Positions 47,081-58,596 of a DNA stretch of 64,000 nt are shown here, in pieces. The notes under the pieces were generated by a model. The model was not told the origin of the DNA. It made no database searches and saw nothing but the letters and a program-made list of their open reading frames with translations. Source of the stretch: Timema cristinae (Eukaryota; Arthropoda; Insecta; Phasmatodea; Timematidae); assembly GCA_039000515.1 (NCBI GenBank), contig JBCFYV010000012.1, forward strand, positions 44,423,535-44,487,534, in the 5' to 3' direction. A program made the position numbers and the translations under genes. How positions within the stretch are numbered: the stretch's first letter is position 1; each line of letters starts with the position of its first letter.

Positions 47081-49213
47081 GATAAATCAAAGGGGTAGAA
47101 AGCCACAGGTCTCAGATTTGATTTCCGTGACCGTGCTAAGAAAACTATTCTTGTTTAAACATATGTTATTTTAAAATAGAACACTCGGAAAAACTGTTCA
47201 TATGAACACATTATTTTTGGATGTACACACCTGTAAAATAAATATAAAATAGATACTTTATAAATCAGTCAAAATAAAAATAAGACTTATATTGTCAAAT
47301 TAAATTTAAGATTAAAAACTACAAAATCAAAAAAACTAGAGTTAAAATCAATAAAGATTTATATTTAATGTAAAATTAAGTTATATCAACTATCACAGGT
47401 TATCCAAACATATCTTAATAACTTAATCAAGTGTTGATACAAAACACGAATAAGGTTACTTTTTGACTGCTCGAAAGATACTAATATGTTATCAAACAAC
47501 ACATTATTGAATAAATCAATTTTTAGGACAGAACAATCAATTAGGAGATTTTTATTTGAAGGGTTTAAGTATTTCATTAAATAACTATTTTAAGGAACAA
47601 TTATTTTAATATAATACATAGTAGGCACTCGGACTAAACGTCAAGCTTGTCTAGTCTGGTTTTTCGGTGGTCAGAAGGTCGACTAGCGACGAATTTCGAC
47701 AAAATATATTGTTTGTGGATTTGCTTACATTATTTCTTGCAATCCTTCCAGACAAATTCATGTGTTCTTATTCTAAACTCTACCTTGCTCATCATAAAAT
47801 TACAAGTGTAAATAATAAATATCCCGAATTGGTAGGAAGATGTGAATTTACACTAACTCACAGGTGCATATAATAAACTAATATCAGCTTTGATGCTAAT
47901 TATGATGATAATAATAACATAGTTTAACTCTGTAGAACAATACACATCTCCACGTAATGATGACTTAGAGCATTAATTTTCCAGTGTCGTTGTAGGTCTC
48001 CGGTGCAAAGATCTGCCATGTATTTTAGAATCCTTTAAATTTTCTAATAAAAGTTTTTAATAAACTGAACGTTTGAATACAGTCGTAAGAAAATATGTGT
48101 TTGCCTTTAAGTGATTTGCTTGAGCATGCTAAAAGGCATCATAATGTGGGAGTTGTAAAATAATAATAAAAATACTGCGCATTTTATTACTAAAGATAAT
48201 TACTAATTAACACGTAATTAATTCTTACGTGAACAAAACCATCAATTATCTTCTTTAAAAAAAATTAGTGGTAAATTAGGTTACGCTATTTTAACAGGAA
48301 CCCCTTTTTCCCGCTAATTAGAGAATTACTCATTTTGGAGATAATTATTGAAAGTTTGAAAGATTTTAAGGTATTTGTTTGCACCACTCAATGAGAATTC
48401 TTTAACAACCAATTTTCTATACGTCGTCACGTTTAGCAAATGTTACCCCTTAAAACTTATTGGAACGCTATTATTGAAAAGTATTTTAGAGCACTAAAAC
48501 AAATTATATTTATTACAAAATATAGTATTCTCGTTATAATTGTACCGATTTGAAAAAGTATCCCTTGAGGACACCCGAGATTGCCATGCAATTAAACCTG
48601 TTGGGGAAGGGTCATATTTGTAACAATAAAAGTTGTCGTAAACCACAATTCATGCTCCAAAGAACTATTTTTCTTAATCAGGAATGACAAAATTACTATA
48701 ATAATAAGAAAGACAGAGCATTAATAATATTTTTTTTTCCAAACTTCAAAAGAAGTTGCATTTATATAGTAGATAAGATCTTATTTTTTCTGGGTTATCA
48801 AAGAGGAAGATCATAATAGTGGTATCGGCTTTCATTTTTCTTGGGGCTATCGTCTATCAACATAAAGGGCTTCGTTCTATTCGACTCATGACCGTATATT
48901 TGTACTGGCTCATATAGAGAAAGAATTTTGATCGTGAACATATTCTTCCTTAAGATTATGATATATATTATTAACTTTGGAAGTGATCCCGAACAAAAAA
49001 GTAGTTCATATTATTTTATGTCCGGTTTGTCCCTCTGGCTGGAGTCGAAACAGTTAATGGATTCCATTCAAAGAAAATATTTAAGGGTCAAATGATCATA
49101 CCTCAAAGCTATCTCTTCATTTTGATTCCAGCCCAAAAATGTGGATTGTGTGCTAAAGAGAAATTTAACAATAATTATAACGATAAGTAAAATACCCATG
49201 TTAAAATTATGTT
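47081..49213. other. AT-rich intergenic stretch
   Basis: Over 2 kb with no supported gene. A very eroded SINE B-like order of motifs may exist at 47620-47850 (GGTAGGAAGATGTG tail-like end). The plus ORF 47667-47873 lies there and is not supported. Confidence 0.5.
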
Positions 49214-49372
49214 TTATTATCACCACGTTTGAGTAATAAGTATTGTGTTAATTACTGCGATAGGGTAGGAATGAGGAAGGAAGCATTTTTTTAGGTATTT
49301 TACCCACAATTGCGTGAAAGAAGACTCGTAGACTCGACCGGGATTCGGTATCCGAACTCCCCATCTTCATAA
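49214..49372 (-). mobile_element. SINE family B fragment, eroded
   Basis: Reversed order of tail (CACCACGTTTGAGTAATAAG), GATAGGGTAGGAATGAGGAAGG, CCCACAATTGCGTGAAAG and reversed head remnants (GACCGGGATTCGGTATCCGAAC). No duplication seen. Confidence 0.55.
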
Positions 49373-49954
49373 AATATTAGTGTTCTTCAAAAGTTTAGTG
49401 TAGATAAATATTTAAATAAATGTTACTTTATACTTTCTTGCTATCTTACAGGTAGAAAATGTATTGTGATAATCAAAAAAATTGAGCTCAAGATTTTGAT
49501 GAATCTAGACGTTTCATGACACCCCAAATCCGAAAAAGTGTTTTTTTTTAATCTCCGCCTATCTGTTTGTCTATATGCACCTCCGACTAGAGCCTAAACT
49601 ATTTTATGGATCAGGCTAAAACTTGGTATCTAGGGTTTTCATAGGGTTACCCCGAAAGATTTTTGGAATTGGATATCAAACCCTTAAATTAAGGGTAGTT
49701 TACTGAAAGGACAAAAGGAGAAAATGTCGATTTCCTCAAAATCGACTATAACGAGTTTGATTGAAATTCTTATCTATGCGTTGATTAAGATTATAAATAA
49801 ACTGGCTATTCTCATTTTCCCATGAACATGACTTTTAGGGTACTTTACAGAAACGTAAATTTCCATGTCTCCACAACTATTTGAGATTCTAAATAACTTA
49901 TCATTGCAAAATTGTATTACTATTAAAAATAAAAAACTTGTATATGAAATATCA

Positions 49955-50400
49955 TCACTATACTATAAAGCCACATGGCTGACTCACTGACATTAATGTT
50001 TACCCACTTCCAGATGAGCTAGAAACTTGAAATTTGGCTATCTTATAACTTCTAGCCTGTAACCGACGGAAAAATTCCAGAAAGTTAAAAAATATATTAA
50101 CCCCTGAAAAGAAAATTAAAATGGCGGAGCAACTTTAAAGTCGGTGTGGACCTTTCTTTGGAGGCTAATTGTGGCTAAATGGCAAGACCTATTAAAAAAA
50201 ACTGATTGCACCCGAGCTAGAGTTTTTGATTTTAGATAAATTTTGCACATTTTCACTAATTTTTTAATTTTCTGACACAATTATGGGATAGCTAGAATCA
50301 TAAAAATAAAAAATAAATCAACGTTCAAAACAACGATGGAATAACATAAGTTTACACCCACTGGGGGTTTGGGGGCGGAACCCACAACGAGTAAAGCTAG
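49955..50400 (+). mobile_element. Non-autonomous Helitron inserted in a beta repeat
   Basis: The 5' end begins TCACTATACTATAAAGCC after an A (a second TC at 49952 is an alternative start). The 3' end has a stem GGGTT...AACCC (50365-50369 with 50379-50383), 13 bases, then CTAG at 50397-50400, followed by T. TC start, hairpin, CTRR end and insertion between A and T are the diagnostic Helitron features. The two sibling beta units read GAAATATATTTTTATAAA and GAAATATATGTTTATAAA without the insert, giving empty-site confirmation. No Rep or helicase gene fits in about 446 bases, so mobilisation would be in trans. Confidence 0.9.
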
Positions 50401-51941
50401 TACTTTTTAGAAAACTAACAGTTTCGGATATATTGGCAAATCTATTAATACAATTTTGTGAGCTTTAGTTGTAAAGAGATACTACTTAATCGTGAACGTA
50501 ATAATTCTCTAATGCCATAGATCATGAAATAAGTAAGTGTCTCAAAAAGTGTGTTTTCTATCTTTCAACCTCTTAGGGAAAATATTTTCAGCAATGATCT
50601 ATCTCTATCATTTTAGACTCACTAGTCAATATTTACTTGTTTTATTGGTCAAAATTTATAAATGAGGAATTTAATATCAATGAATAACCATTAGATGTGT
50701 AACCCATAGTAAAATGTCGAAAATTTTATACTGGAAGTCGAAATTTTAATATGAAGCGTTGATCCTTGGGGACCCTATATCATTATTTCTTATTTTCTCG
50801 ATACCCTAAATGTAGAGCTAGTATTGTGATTGTAAAAAAATTGACACCCCGAACCTTAAAAAGTGTTTTTTGCAATGCCATCTCTCTGTCTGTTCATCTG
50901 CCTGTCTGTTGTACCTTGGGCTATAGCCTAAACTATTTTACCGATTGGGCTAGAGCTTTGTATCTAGAGTTTTCATAGGGTTGCCCTGAGTAATATTTGG
51001 AATTGTATATCCAGCCATAAAATTAATTGTAGTTTCCTTAAGGAAGGAAAGAGAAAAAAATCGATTCTATCAAAATCTGCCTTAAAGATTATGATTTTGA
51101 TTTCCAAGCCTTGATCAAGATTACAAACCAAATGGCTATTCTCAACTTTTTGTCAAAATGAATATAAGGATTCCAGTCTGATGCGTTAATTCTAATTTTT
51201 AATTTTATTTACATAAGTCTTTAAGATATGAAATTACTTATCATTGCATACATGTAGATCTATTTATAATAAACATCTTTTACTTGAAATATATTTTTAT
51301 AAAATCAATAGTTTTCAAACGATACGCAAATAAATATTTTTTAAACTTTTCCAACACTTAGGTAAAATATTACGACTGTCAAAAAAAATCTAACCCGAGA
51401 TGGTGATGGATGTGCACGTTTCATGAGCCTCAGAACCATAAAAATAGGTTTTTGCAATGCCGTCTGTCTGTCTATCCCTAAAATTAATAGCAGTTTACTA
51501 AAGGGTGAAAAGAAAAAATACATTTTCTCAAAATCGGCAATAACAATTTTGATTAAAACTCGTATCTAGGCGTTTATTATGATTATAAACAAAATGGCTT
51601 TTTTTCATTTTCCCATGAAAATGACTTTTAGGGTTCTTTACGGAAGCAAACATTTCTATATCTCACAACTATTTGAGACACTTAATAACTTATCATTGTA
51701 CAATTTTAGTACTATTAAAAATAAAAATAAATTGTTTGAAATATATGTTTATAAATTCAATAGTTTCGGGGATGTTGGTAAACATATTTATACAATTTTG
51801 TGAGCTATAGTTGTGAAGAGATACTACTTTAGTTTAAACGCAATAATTCCTTAATGCCATAGAGTAATTAAATATAAATAAGTATTTCAAGAAGTTGATG
51901 TTGTTTTTCCTTTAACCTCTTAGAGGAAATATTTTAAAGAA

Positions 51942-52794
51942 CAGTGGCGAATCTATGATTTTCGTGAGGGGGTGAGTTGGAGGGACGGGGTGCTCCCATC
52001 GGGATCGGGTTCGGGAGGGGGGTGAGAGGCACCTCAAGAAATGTTTACATAAAAATACTTAAAATTTGAGAGTAAATCATTAAGTAATTTTTCAGTGTAA
52101 CGCTAAACTTGATAATAATCATCTAATGAAGGATATAGCTTGAAATTTGCGATTAGTATTGAAATTTGTTATAAGAAATGAACATTAATATTGACAAATA
52201 GTTATTATAGATAGGGAAATAAGTTTAAACATTATAGCAATTATTATATGTATATACTTTTTTAGCGATTCAATCAAATAAACAAAATAGATGGATTATT
52301 CAGATTTCCAACAATCGAACTTTAACTCTACTCTATAGTATGAATCGAAATTTTACCACTGATCCATACTAGCACTTTATGTGTGTGGTATTATTCAAAA
52401 TTTAGTTTAAAGAACGTTATTTAAAAATACATATTTTAAATTTCTTTATTGATTATTAATCATTGAAATAGTATTAATAAAAATAATCAAATAAATTTAA
52501 ACCTAAACAAGGTTTGTGCAAAGGGTGAGAGGCACGCAGTTTAAATCTAGGTAATTTCATTAATGGCTATTTCCCCACTTTAATACATAATGTGATTGTC
52601 TTAAGTATTTATAATAATTACCGTATTTTAATCATTTACTAACATTACCATTAACAATTTAAAAAATTAAATCAGGCTTGTGAGATAGTATTACGTGACA
52701 ATAAAACTAGTAGTGACTTTAACATAGATTTAATTGGTTTAATTTCTTGAAGGGGGCGCGCGCCCCAAATTCCCCCATCCTGGATCCTCCTTTG
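51942..52794 (+). mobile_element. hAT-like non-autonomous transposon inserted in a beta repeat
   Basis: Left end CAGTGGCGAATCTATGAT and the reversed right end CAAAGGAGGATCCAGGAT are imperfect inverted repeats; both lead into G-rich segments (GAGGGGGTG; GGGGGCGCGCGCCCC). This terminal style is common in hAT elements. Sibling beta units are continuous across this point (AGCAATGATCTATCTC), so about 850 bases were inserted. A clean 8-bp duplication is not visible. No transposase ORF. Confidence 0.6.
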
Positions 52795-53219
52795 GTACAG
52801 CAAGGATATATCTCTCTCATTTTATACTCAATAGTCAATAATAACGTATTTTATTGGTCAAAATTTATAAAAGATCAAATTAGTAGCAATGAGATAACCA
52901 TTATATGCGCATCCCTTAATAAAATACCACAAATGTTAAATGAAATTCAAAATTTTAATATGAAGTGTTGACCCTTGTGGACCCAATATCGATATTTTAT
53001 ATCGATCCAAATATACAAATGATGACATTAGATTTAAAAAATATTATTATATAATTTAAAACCGTGAGTCAATTTTTTTTTTTTTTTTTGCGTTTGTACA
53101 GCGGAATTTGCTCTTGGGTTCGATATTGTATATTATATTACGAATTTTGAGTAAATATATCAATTTTTAAGCAATAGAGCGAGAAAGTCCGTCCAAAGCT
53201 CAAACTATTAATATTTTCA

Positions 53220-53410
53220 TACCAATATGTAGTTATGAGGAGGGTAGAACTTAGGAAGTATACCTGCATATTTAGGGAGAAATAGTGAGATAGCTAAATA
53301 GTGAAAGAGATAGATAACACCTCAGAACACCCACCCGTAGTTAGAATTAAGATTTCTCCCTCACTGGAGAACCAAACAATACGAGACCAGTGCCTAAGAA
53401 GGGTGAATGT
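53220..53410 (-). mobile_element. Eroded SINE B-like fragment
   Basis: Reversed order of AGGAGGGTAGAACTTAGGAAG, TGCATATTTAGGGAGAAATAGTGAG and CCCGTAGTTAGAATTAAGATTTCTCCC recalls the family B body and head. Weak similarity only. Confidence 0.35.
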
Positions 53411-54659
53411 TTGTGTAACTATAGAGCCCATATTTTTACGTAATTTCATATTTTAACTCTGCCAATTATAAATGTTAAAAGCGAATTGACAAAGACTAGC
53501 AAGAATGTTTAAGATTGTATTCTCAGTTTTAATTTTAAATAATTTTACATCTGTTACTGAGCTATACACATTTTTGAAGCTATTAAAAAAAACAATATTT
53601 TAACTGTTTTTATCGTAGTATTAGTTTTTATGTGTATCCGGGAACCTGTACTTTCATAAAGGAATGTAATCTTTGAAGTATGACAGTGATCAATGTCCAA
53701 GTCAGTATGTTGGTTCATCAGAGAGGATTACATTTGCTGTAATGTAGCTTTGTGTCTGACGTTTCTCAGTGCTGTTTAAGGGAAAGAATGAGAGATAGTG
53801 GTATCAGCAGTATATCTCTCGCACAGCGTGTCAGTTTGTAAACACAAGTCATTGTCTCATTATCGCATTGTTCTTTGATTTGGATGCTGGAAATGGAACA
53901 TAAAATAAATCAAGAATATGTAATTTGAAGATTGTCACAGCAATATAGCACGCATGTAGAAGCAAATGTGACCATTCATGCATATACATGTAAATATAAT
54001 ATTAATATCAGCTTGTATGTCGATATCAAACATTTAACCTCAGATCTTAGAAAACAAATTAAGGAAACTGACTTTGAAAATCTGCAGATGTCTTCGTTCA
54101 CTTATTTTCAAAGAGTTGGCAACAGTGGAGGTTTCGTTGAAAGTTTTTCGTATGTATGTGATGCAAAAAACTAATGATGCATTAGAGTTTGTTAAAATAT
54201 TAATGGTAGGTGTTATATTTAGAAAATTGGTTTTATATTGGTCTACTATATTGAGAAATTAACAGCAATAAAATTTAAATATAATTTTAATAATATAGGC
54301 TATGCATGTATTATTAACGTGGGGAAAAAGTTTTTTTCAATTTTACATATGTTCACATTAGTACTTATTTTACCAGCTACTTTAACTTATTTTGCTAAAT
54401 ATTTATGTACAGTAGCCTACATATTTTGTTTGTGAGTACTACATAAAAATCCGGGCTCTGGACCAAAGAATTAAGAATGAAATTATAATTCATACTCGCA
54501 ACACTTCCATTTTTTTAACTAGAATTTTATAAGAAAATAAATTCAATTACATTTTCACCATTAAGGTGTTAAAAAGGTTTAAAAAAATCATCTTGTGAAA
54601 CAATAACAACAACAACAAACGGTTGATTGAGAATGAGGCCCGATCTTCAAAACTCATAT
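53411..54659. other. AT-rich intergenic stretch
   Basis: Three small plus ORFs (53932-54435) overlap in different frames with no motif. No gene supported. Confidence 0.5.
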
Positions 54660-55300
54660 GCTAGGACATTATCCATGCAGGCAGACGCAGTCGGTTTCCC
54701 TCTCTATAGAAAACCCATCCCTTTGGTCCATTAGCTACCAACCTTATTAGATCACCTCTTTCTCCTGACTTCATCATTCTGATCTCCTGTCCGGGTGGGT
54801 AAAGGGAGGGGGAGTTGGAGGAGACGTGGGGAGGGGAAACTCCTTCTTCATTCCGGCAGTCGCCTCCGGACATCAACCAGAGGCTAGAAAACAAGAACTT
54901 TTCAGGAAGGGGGAGAAGGGGCGTTCGTTTGGAATAGACCAGACGTGTACACGCGATCACGCGCAGACTCACAGATCTCCTTCCAAGAGACGAATGACCC
55001 ACAGACACACAACAACAATAACAAATACAACAACAAGTAGTCTTCACGTTACATCACATCACATCACGCGGCTATTTACCACGCCTTCAGGCAACTCACA
55101 CACATTAACAAAAGTAATGCCATATTTTCTTTCTTCCCACTCTTTTTTTTTCCTGCTCAAACACCCTTTGTGTAAAATTCACGATGACTTTCAGTTGTTT
55201 GTCTGTGTTTTTTGTTGTAGTTTTTTTTACTTCCCTGATTTAAAGCTTTGTTTTAATCTGTTGGCGTTGGCGTGTTTGTTTATCTGCGAAAATTAACAGA
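54660..55300. other. GC-rich unique island with opposite-strand ORFs
   Basis: A marked composition change: purine-rich GGGAGGGGGAGTTGGAGG blocks, CpG sites and (CAA)n near 55005-55035. A 128-codon minus ORF (54661-55047) and a 156-codon plus ORF (54826-55296) overlap; the plus ORF ends in low-complexity His/Thr then hydrophobic AT-driven sequence. I recognise neither. The island resembles a promoter with a 5' untranslated exon or a conserved element more than a coding exon. Confidence 0.3.
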
Positions 55301-55842
55301 TATTATGAGCATCCAACAGACAATGTGTCTTATATTCGTTTGAGGGCCAGGCGAAGGGGTCACTCACACCTTAATAAACGTGCCAGATTAAGCGTACCAC
55401 CTGCCTAAAGGGAGATAGCCTCAGGCTGCGGAGTTTCTTATGAGACTGGCAGTTCTTAATAACCACTAAAACAATTCTCAATTATCTTAAAAAATTGTCA
55501 TGTCCCTGTTAAAAAATGACTTTATTTGTTTGAGGAAGGTTAGATATACTTTCTAACACATTACTCTGATCTCAAAATTACAACATTCCTTAAAACTTCA
55601 TAAAAGCTAGCTATTTGAAATTTAATATTTTATTTTATTAGTAAATAAAAATATAGAGTGTTAATTCTCTAAATGCGTGTTAAAACTATAATCTCCATTT
55701 AGGTGTGAGTCACAGTTTTAAATAGCAAAATCCTGCTTACGTGGGTGATCTGGTCATCTACAATGTGTATCAGCGTCCATATGGATGGACACCTTAACCT
55801 TAAATGCTTTTCAGCAGTGGTGACTGGGTGGTCGACCCGTTA
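55301..55842. other. Intergenic stretch
   Basis: Mostly unique AT-rich DNA, no gene recognised. Confidence 0.45.
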
Positions 55843-56648
55843 AAGCCGGTATCACATTATTCGAGAATGATAACGAATGTTCGTGTATCGGTGACTGTCC
55901 GAGTAGTGTGGGAGGTACACGAATGGCGAACGGCGAATGTTTAGTCGAATATTCGGCATTCGAGGGGTTTCGTCTTGGGAGCGGTCTCTTGACACGAATC
56001 AAAGGAAGTGAATGTTCGCCTCTGGAGTCTCGGCGAATATTCTAAACGCTCCCACACTACACTTCAGTCGTTCGTGTCATCTAGTTGCGGACACACTGGG
56101 CACTGTAATAGTTCTATCATTTTGTGGCTATCATAGAATTGTCAGGTTTGTTCACTTAATCCTTAACTAATTATTTATACATTATAGTATGTTGTAGTTT
56201 ACCATGTAATGTAACATTAAATACTAGTTTTATTTAATAAGCTGGTATTTGTTTTGCTAACACCAAATAGCCTAACTTTGGTCCTTACCTTGTTCCATTC
56301 TTGTTGGAATACCAACCACTATAATCTTTTTCTGCTGGGTTTTTTGTGCTTGATACGCTGCAATAACAATACACTATATTATATAATAGCTACAGCAGCA
56401 ACAGAATGATGTCATCACTTGCGCGGTCAATTGTGCATTGGCTGCCAACTACCACCAAAGTGAATGATTTAATCAAATATTCGGGGTAGACATTTGCGAG
56501 AAGTGTGTGAGGTCCACAGAAGGCGAATATTCGTGTAAGATTTATAACAGAATCGAGTGATGAATTTAGACGAACGTTCGGGCGAATATTCTGTTGAATA
56601 TTCAGCTGGAACATTCGTCCGCATTCGCGAATAGTGTACGACCGGCTT
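55843..56648. mobile_element. MITE-like DNA transposon with terminal inverted repeats
   Basis: Left end AGCCGGTATCACATTATTCG and the reversed right end AGCCGGTCGTACACTATTCG match at 15 of 20 positions, including the first seven, and similarity continues inward (GAATGNNNACGAATGTTC). About 800 bases lie between. Both arms are rich in CGAATGTTCG/CGAATATTCG-like palindromes (roughly eight), which could be transposase-binding sites. The left junction is TTAA and the right TTGA, or TAA and TGA if a 3-base duplication is assumed; this hints at a PIF/Harbinger or other short-duplication superfamily but is undecided. No transposase ORF. Confidence 0.75.
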
Positions 56649-57059
56649 GAGATTGAGTCACCACGATGGCTGAAATTAGAGAGATAAGTTTGTTACATTA
56701 CTCCTTATGGGATAATTAGAAAACGTAATAAACAAGGTGTACATATAAATGGCAAAATAATTTGTATAACAATAAATAAAGTTATTTAAAAAAATAAGAA
56801 TTAGGTTTACAATAATATTACACGATTATAAGTTTGAAGCTTGTTGAAAATTATAGACTTTGTGAAATTTGATTGTCTTGCTGTAGCTACCAGGGCTGGG
56901 CTGGAGCCAGGCTACAGGTAGATATTTTCTAAAGGAGAAAACAATTGAGTAGTTATTAACAAAAGGTATCAAACAAAATATACATGTAAATTTTAATCAG
57001 TTAGCTTGACTGGGTGTTAATACAATATTCTTAAAACACTTTGGATAATGAAAGACAAT
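56649..57059. other. AT-rich intergenic stretch
   Basis: No gene. A hairpin-prone CTGTAGCTACCAGGGCT...AGCCAGGCTACAG segment is at about 56881-56917. Confidence 0.45.
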
Positions 57060-57500
57060 AGAAAGATCTGTAGATAACAGTGGTCTATGGCTAGCAAACA
57101 GGTTTCGATAAACAGGTACTATGGCTGGTTCTTTTCCCTATCGGTACTGCCGAGCATTCAATAGTACAAACAAATCTAATTGCAATTACGCTGAGAGCAA
57201 CACAAAAAACAACAGGGGCAAAAAACAGGCAAGGACAAAGGGTATTATTTGCATGGACCCCATTATGACACAAGTGGAGTTCCATGGGTTGCGCACCCAA
57301 GTAATACCGTACGTGAAGCGTGACTCCTTGACCAACTCAAAACATAGATCTCTATTAACCCAACTGTGATTTGGAAAACAGGACAGACAGCCTGGTTGTA
57401 GCCATACAAATATTAAACAAATGCACATGACGTCCATGGCGTCATGTGAGGTATTAACTAAGAATAAATAAATGGAACTTGTGGAGGTAAGCAAGTCTAT
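57060..57500. other. Unique block with overlapping ORFs on both strands
   Basis: A minus ORF of 102 codons (57186-57494) has hydrophobic stretches at both ends and Cys residues between; a plus ORF of 82 codons (57121-57369) and another minus ORF (57091-57300) overlap it. Three open frames over the same bases mean openness is not evidence here. No family recognised; it may be part of whatever lies between this block and the LINE 3' end. Confidence 0.25.
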
Positions 57501-57849
57501 GACTAAGAAATTACTACATTCGAAGCCAAAGGCTCATAATGTAAATACTGTATCACAAGGATACAGATAAACATAGTCACTAGGACTGATGTACGAAATC
57601 TAATACTAGTCATGAAATACTTGTCCTTCAGACTGGAGGACACAATATTTAACCAATAATATAAATCTTTTTAATTTTGAAGTCAACAAGACTTGAAATG
57701 GATTAACTGTCGTCTCGACATAATATATAACTATAAAAAAAATAAAGTCATCTCCGACTATAGATACTAAACATACAGGATATAAAACATGTCTAAGTAG
57801 ACATTGCCTAGTTTTACAAAAAAAACTAGACTAAGTCATAAGGACTTAA

Positions 57850-58199
57850 CGATGTTGCCAGAATACTTAAGTATTGAAGTATATCCTCCTGGCCAGCGCA
57901 GTGGTGGATCTGACGGCCAACACTTCATGGCGCCGTTTCCTTCGTTGATTTACGTTGTAGAAATTCCTCCTTCGACGCTAGGTTGTAGTAGAATGGATAT
58001 AATGTGAAGCTGAGAAGCAGCCTTATATACTCTACAATCTGATTTAAACGGAGCAGAAAGGACTCCCTCTATCGCCCAATTGGGACCTCTTTCGCAACGC
58101 CGTATATAAGTCAAGACTTTTCGCAGCGCAACCGCGGCTTCAAGGGGCAAGTGACGCTTCAAAGAGCCCGGGAGAACCCCTCGTATACGCATTCACCCG
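57850..58199 (-). promoter_or_regulatory. GC-rich block with a TATA-like motif, minus strand
   Basis: On the minus strand GAGTATATAAGGC (58020-58032) resembles a TATA box, with possible initiators 15-40 bases downstream. The block is CpG-rich and lies directly 3' of the R1-type LINE. It may be host promoter sequence, an unrelated element, or the extreme 3' end of the LINE. A minus ORF (57950-58192) covers it without a recognised domain. Confidence 0.25.
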
Positions 58200-58596
58200 T
58201 ATCCGAGAGTAGGAGGACCCCCTGAAAATGGTGTTCGCCACGTGGGGAGGTGGGATTCAGCGTAGGGATCGACACTAAGTCTTTACCCTACGTTCCCCAC
58301 CGGGGACCTCGTGGAGTTACCCACCCCAGCCTTCTGAAGGACCGCCTCCGTATTATGAATTTAAAGCCAAAGATAAGCAAGCAATTACAAAATTGCAATT
58401 ACAATTTTGAAATTTTTGCCCTAACAGGAATCCTCTAACAAGAGCAAGCCAAGCCCCAGGGCCTAACCTTCTCTAAGTTAACACTACAGTAAAAACACCC
58501 CTCCAACGCGAATCGCACGCAATCGCATCTTAAAAACATCCTGTAAAATAAAACATGGTTAATAACTATTCTAAGACCTGAAAAAGAAGACATTTA
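58200..58596 (-). other. 3' UTR of the R1-type LINE
   Basis: Starts after the ORF2 stop at 58597. Contains a GGGCTTGGCTTGC stretch, an inverted-repeat segment AATTGTAATTGCAATT (about 58384-58405) and the GC-rich GGTGGGTAACTCCACGAGG / CCCCGGTGGGG block near 58290-58330. No poly-A tail was found, so the 3' limit is approximate. The SINE A/B tail (ACCCGAACGGGT) is not present here. Confidence 0.55.

Larger units (their letters stand above)
49440..53215 (+). repeat. Alpha-beta interspersed repeat cluster 2 (beta-alpha-beta)
   Basis: Three head-to-tail units: beta about 49440-50805 (with a Helitron inside), alpha about 50810-51340, beta about 51360-53215 (with a hAT-like element inside). Recurring landmarks: GACGTTTCATGA, GTCTGTCTGTCTAT-type runs, GTATCTAGGGTTTTCATAGGG, TTTTGATTAAAACTCG, AAGAGATACTACTT, CAATAGTCAATA, AATATGAAGTGTTGACCCTTG, GAGCGAGAAAGTCCGTC. 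Compared with cluster 1 (alpha-beta), the beta units align along their whole length apart from the insertions. Small ORFs inside are not supported. Confidence 0.8.

Noticed and set aside
54661..55296. 128- and 156-codon ORFs on opposite strands
   Set aside because: Overlapping openness on both strands with low-complexity composition and no recognisable domain; treated as a non-coding island.
57186..57494. Cys-containing hydrophobic 102-codon ORF as a possible secreted protein
   Set aside because: Two other ORFs overlap it, no clean signal-peptide-plus-mature layout, and no known family.
57924..57945. TGGCGCC as a retrovirus-like primer-binding site after a possible LTR end
   Set aside because: No paired LTR, gag or pol follows on the plus strand; the neighbour is a minus-strand LINE.
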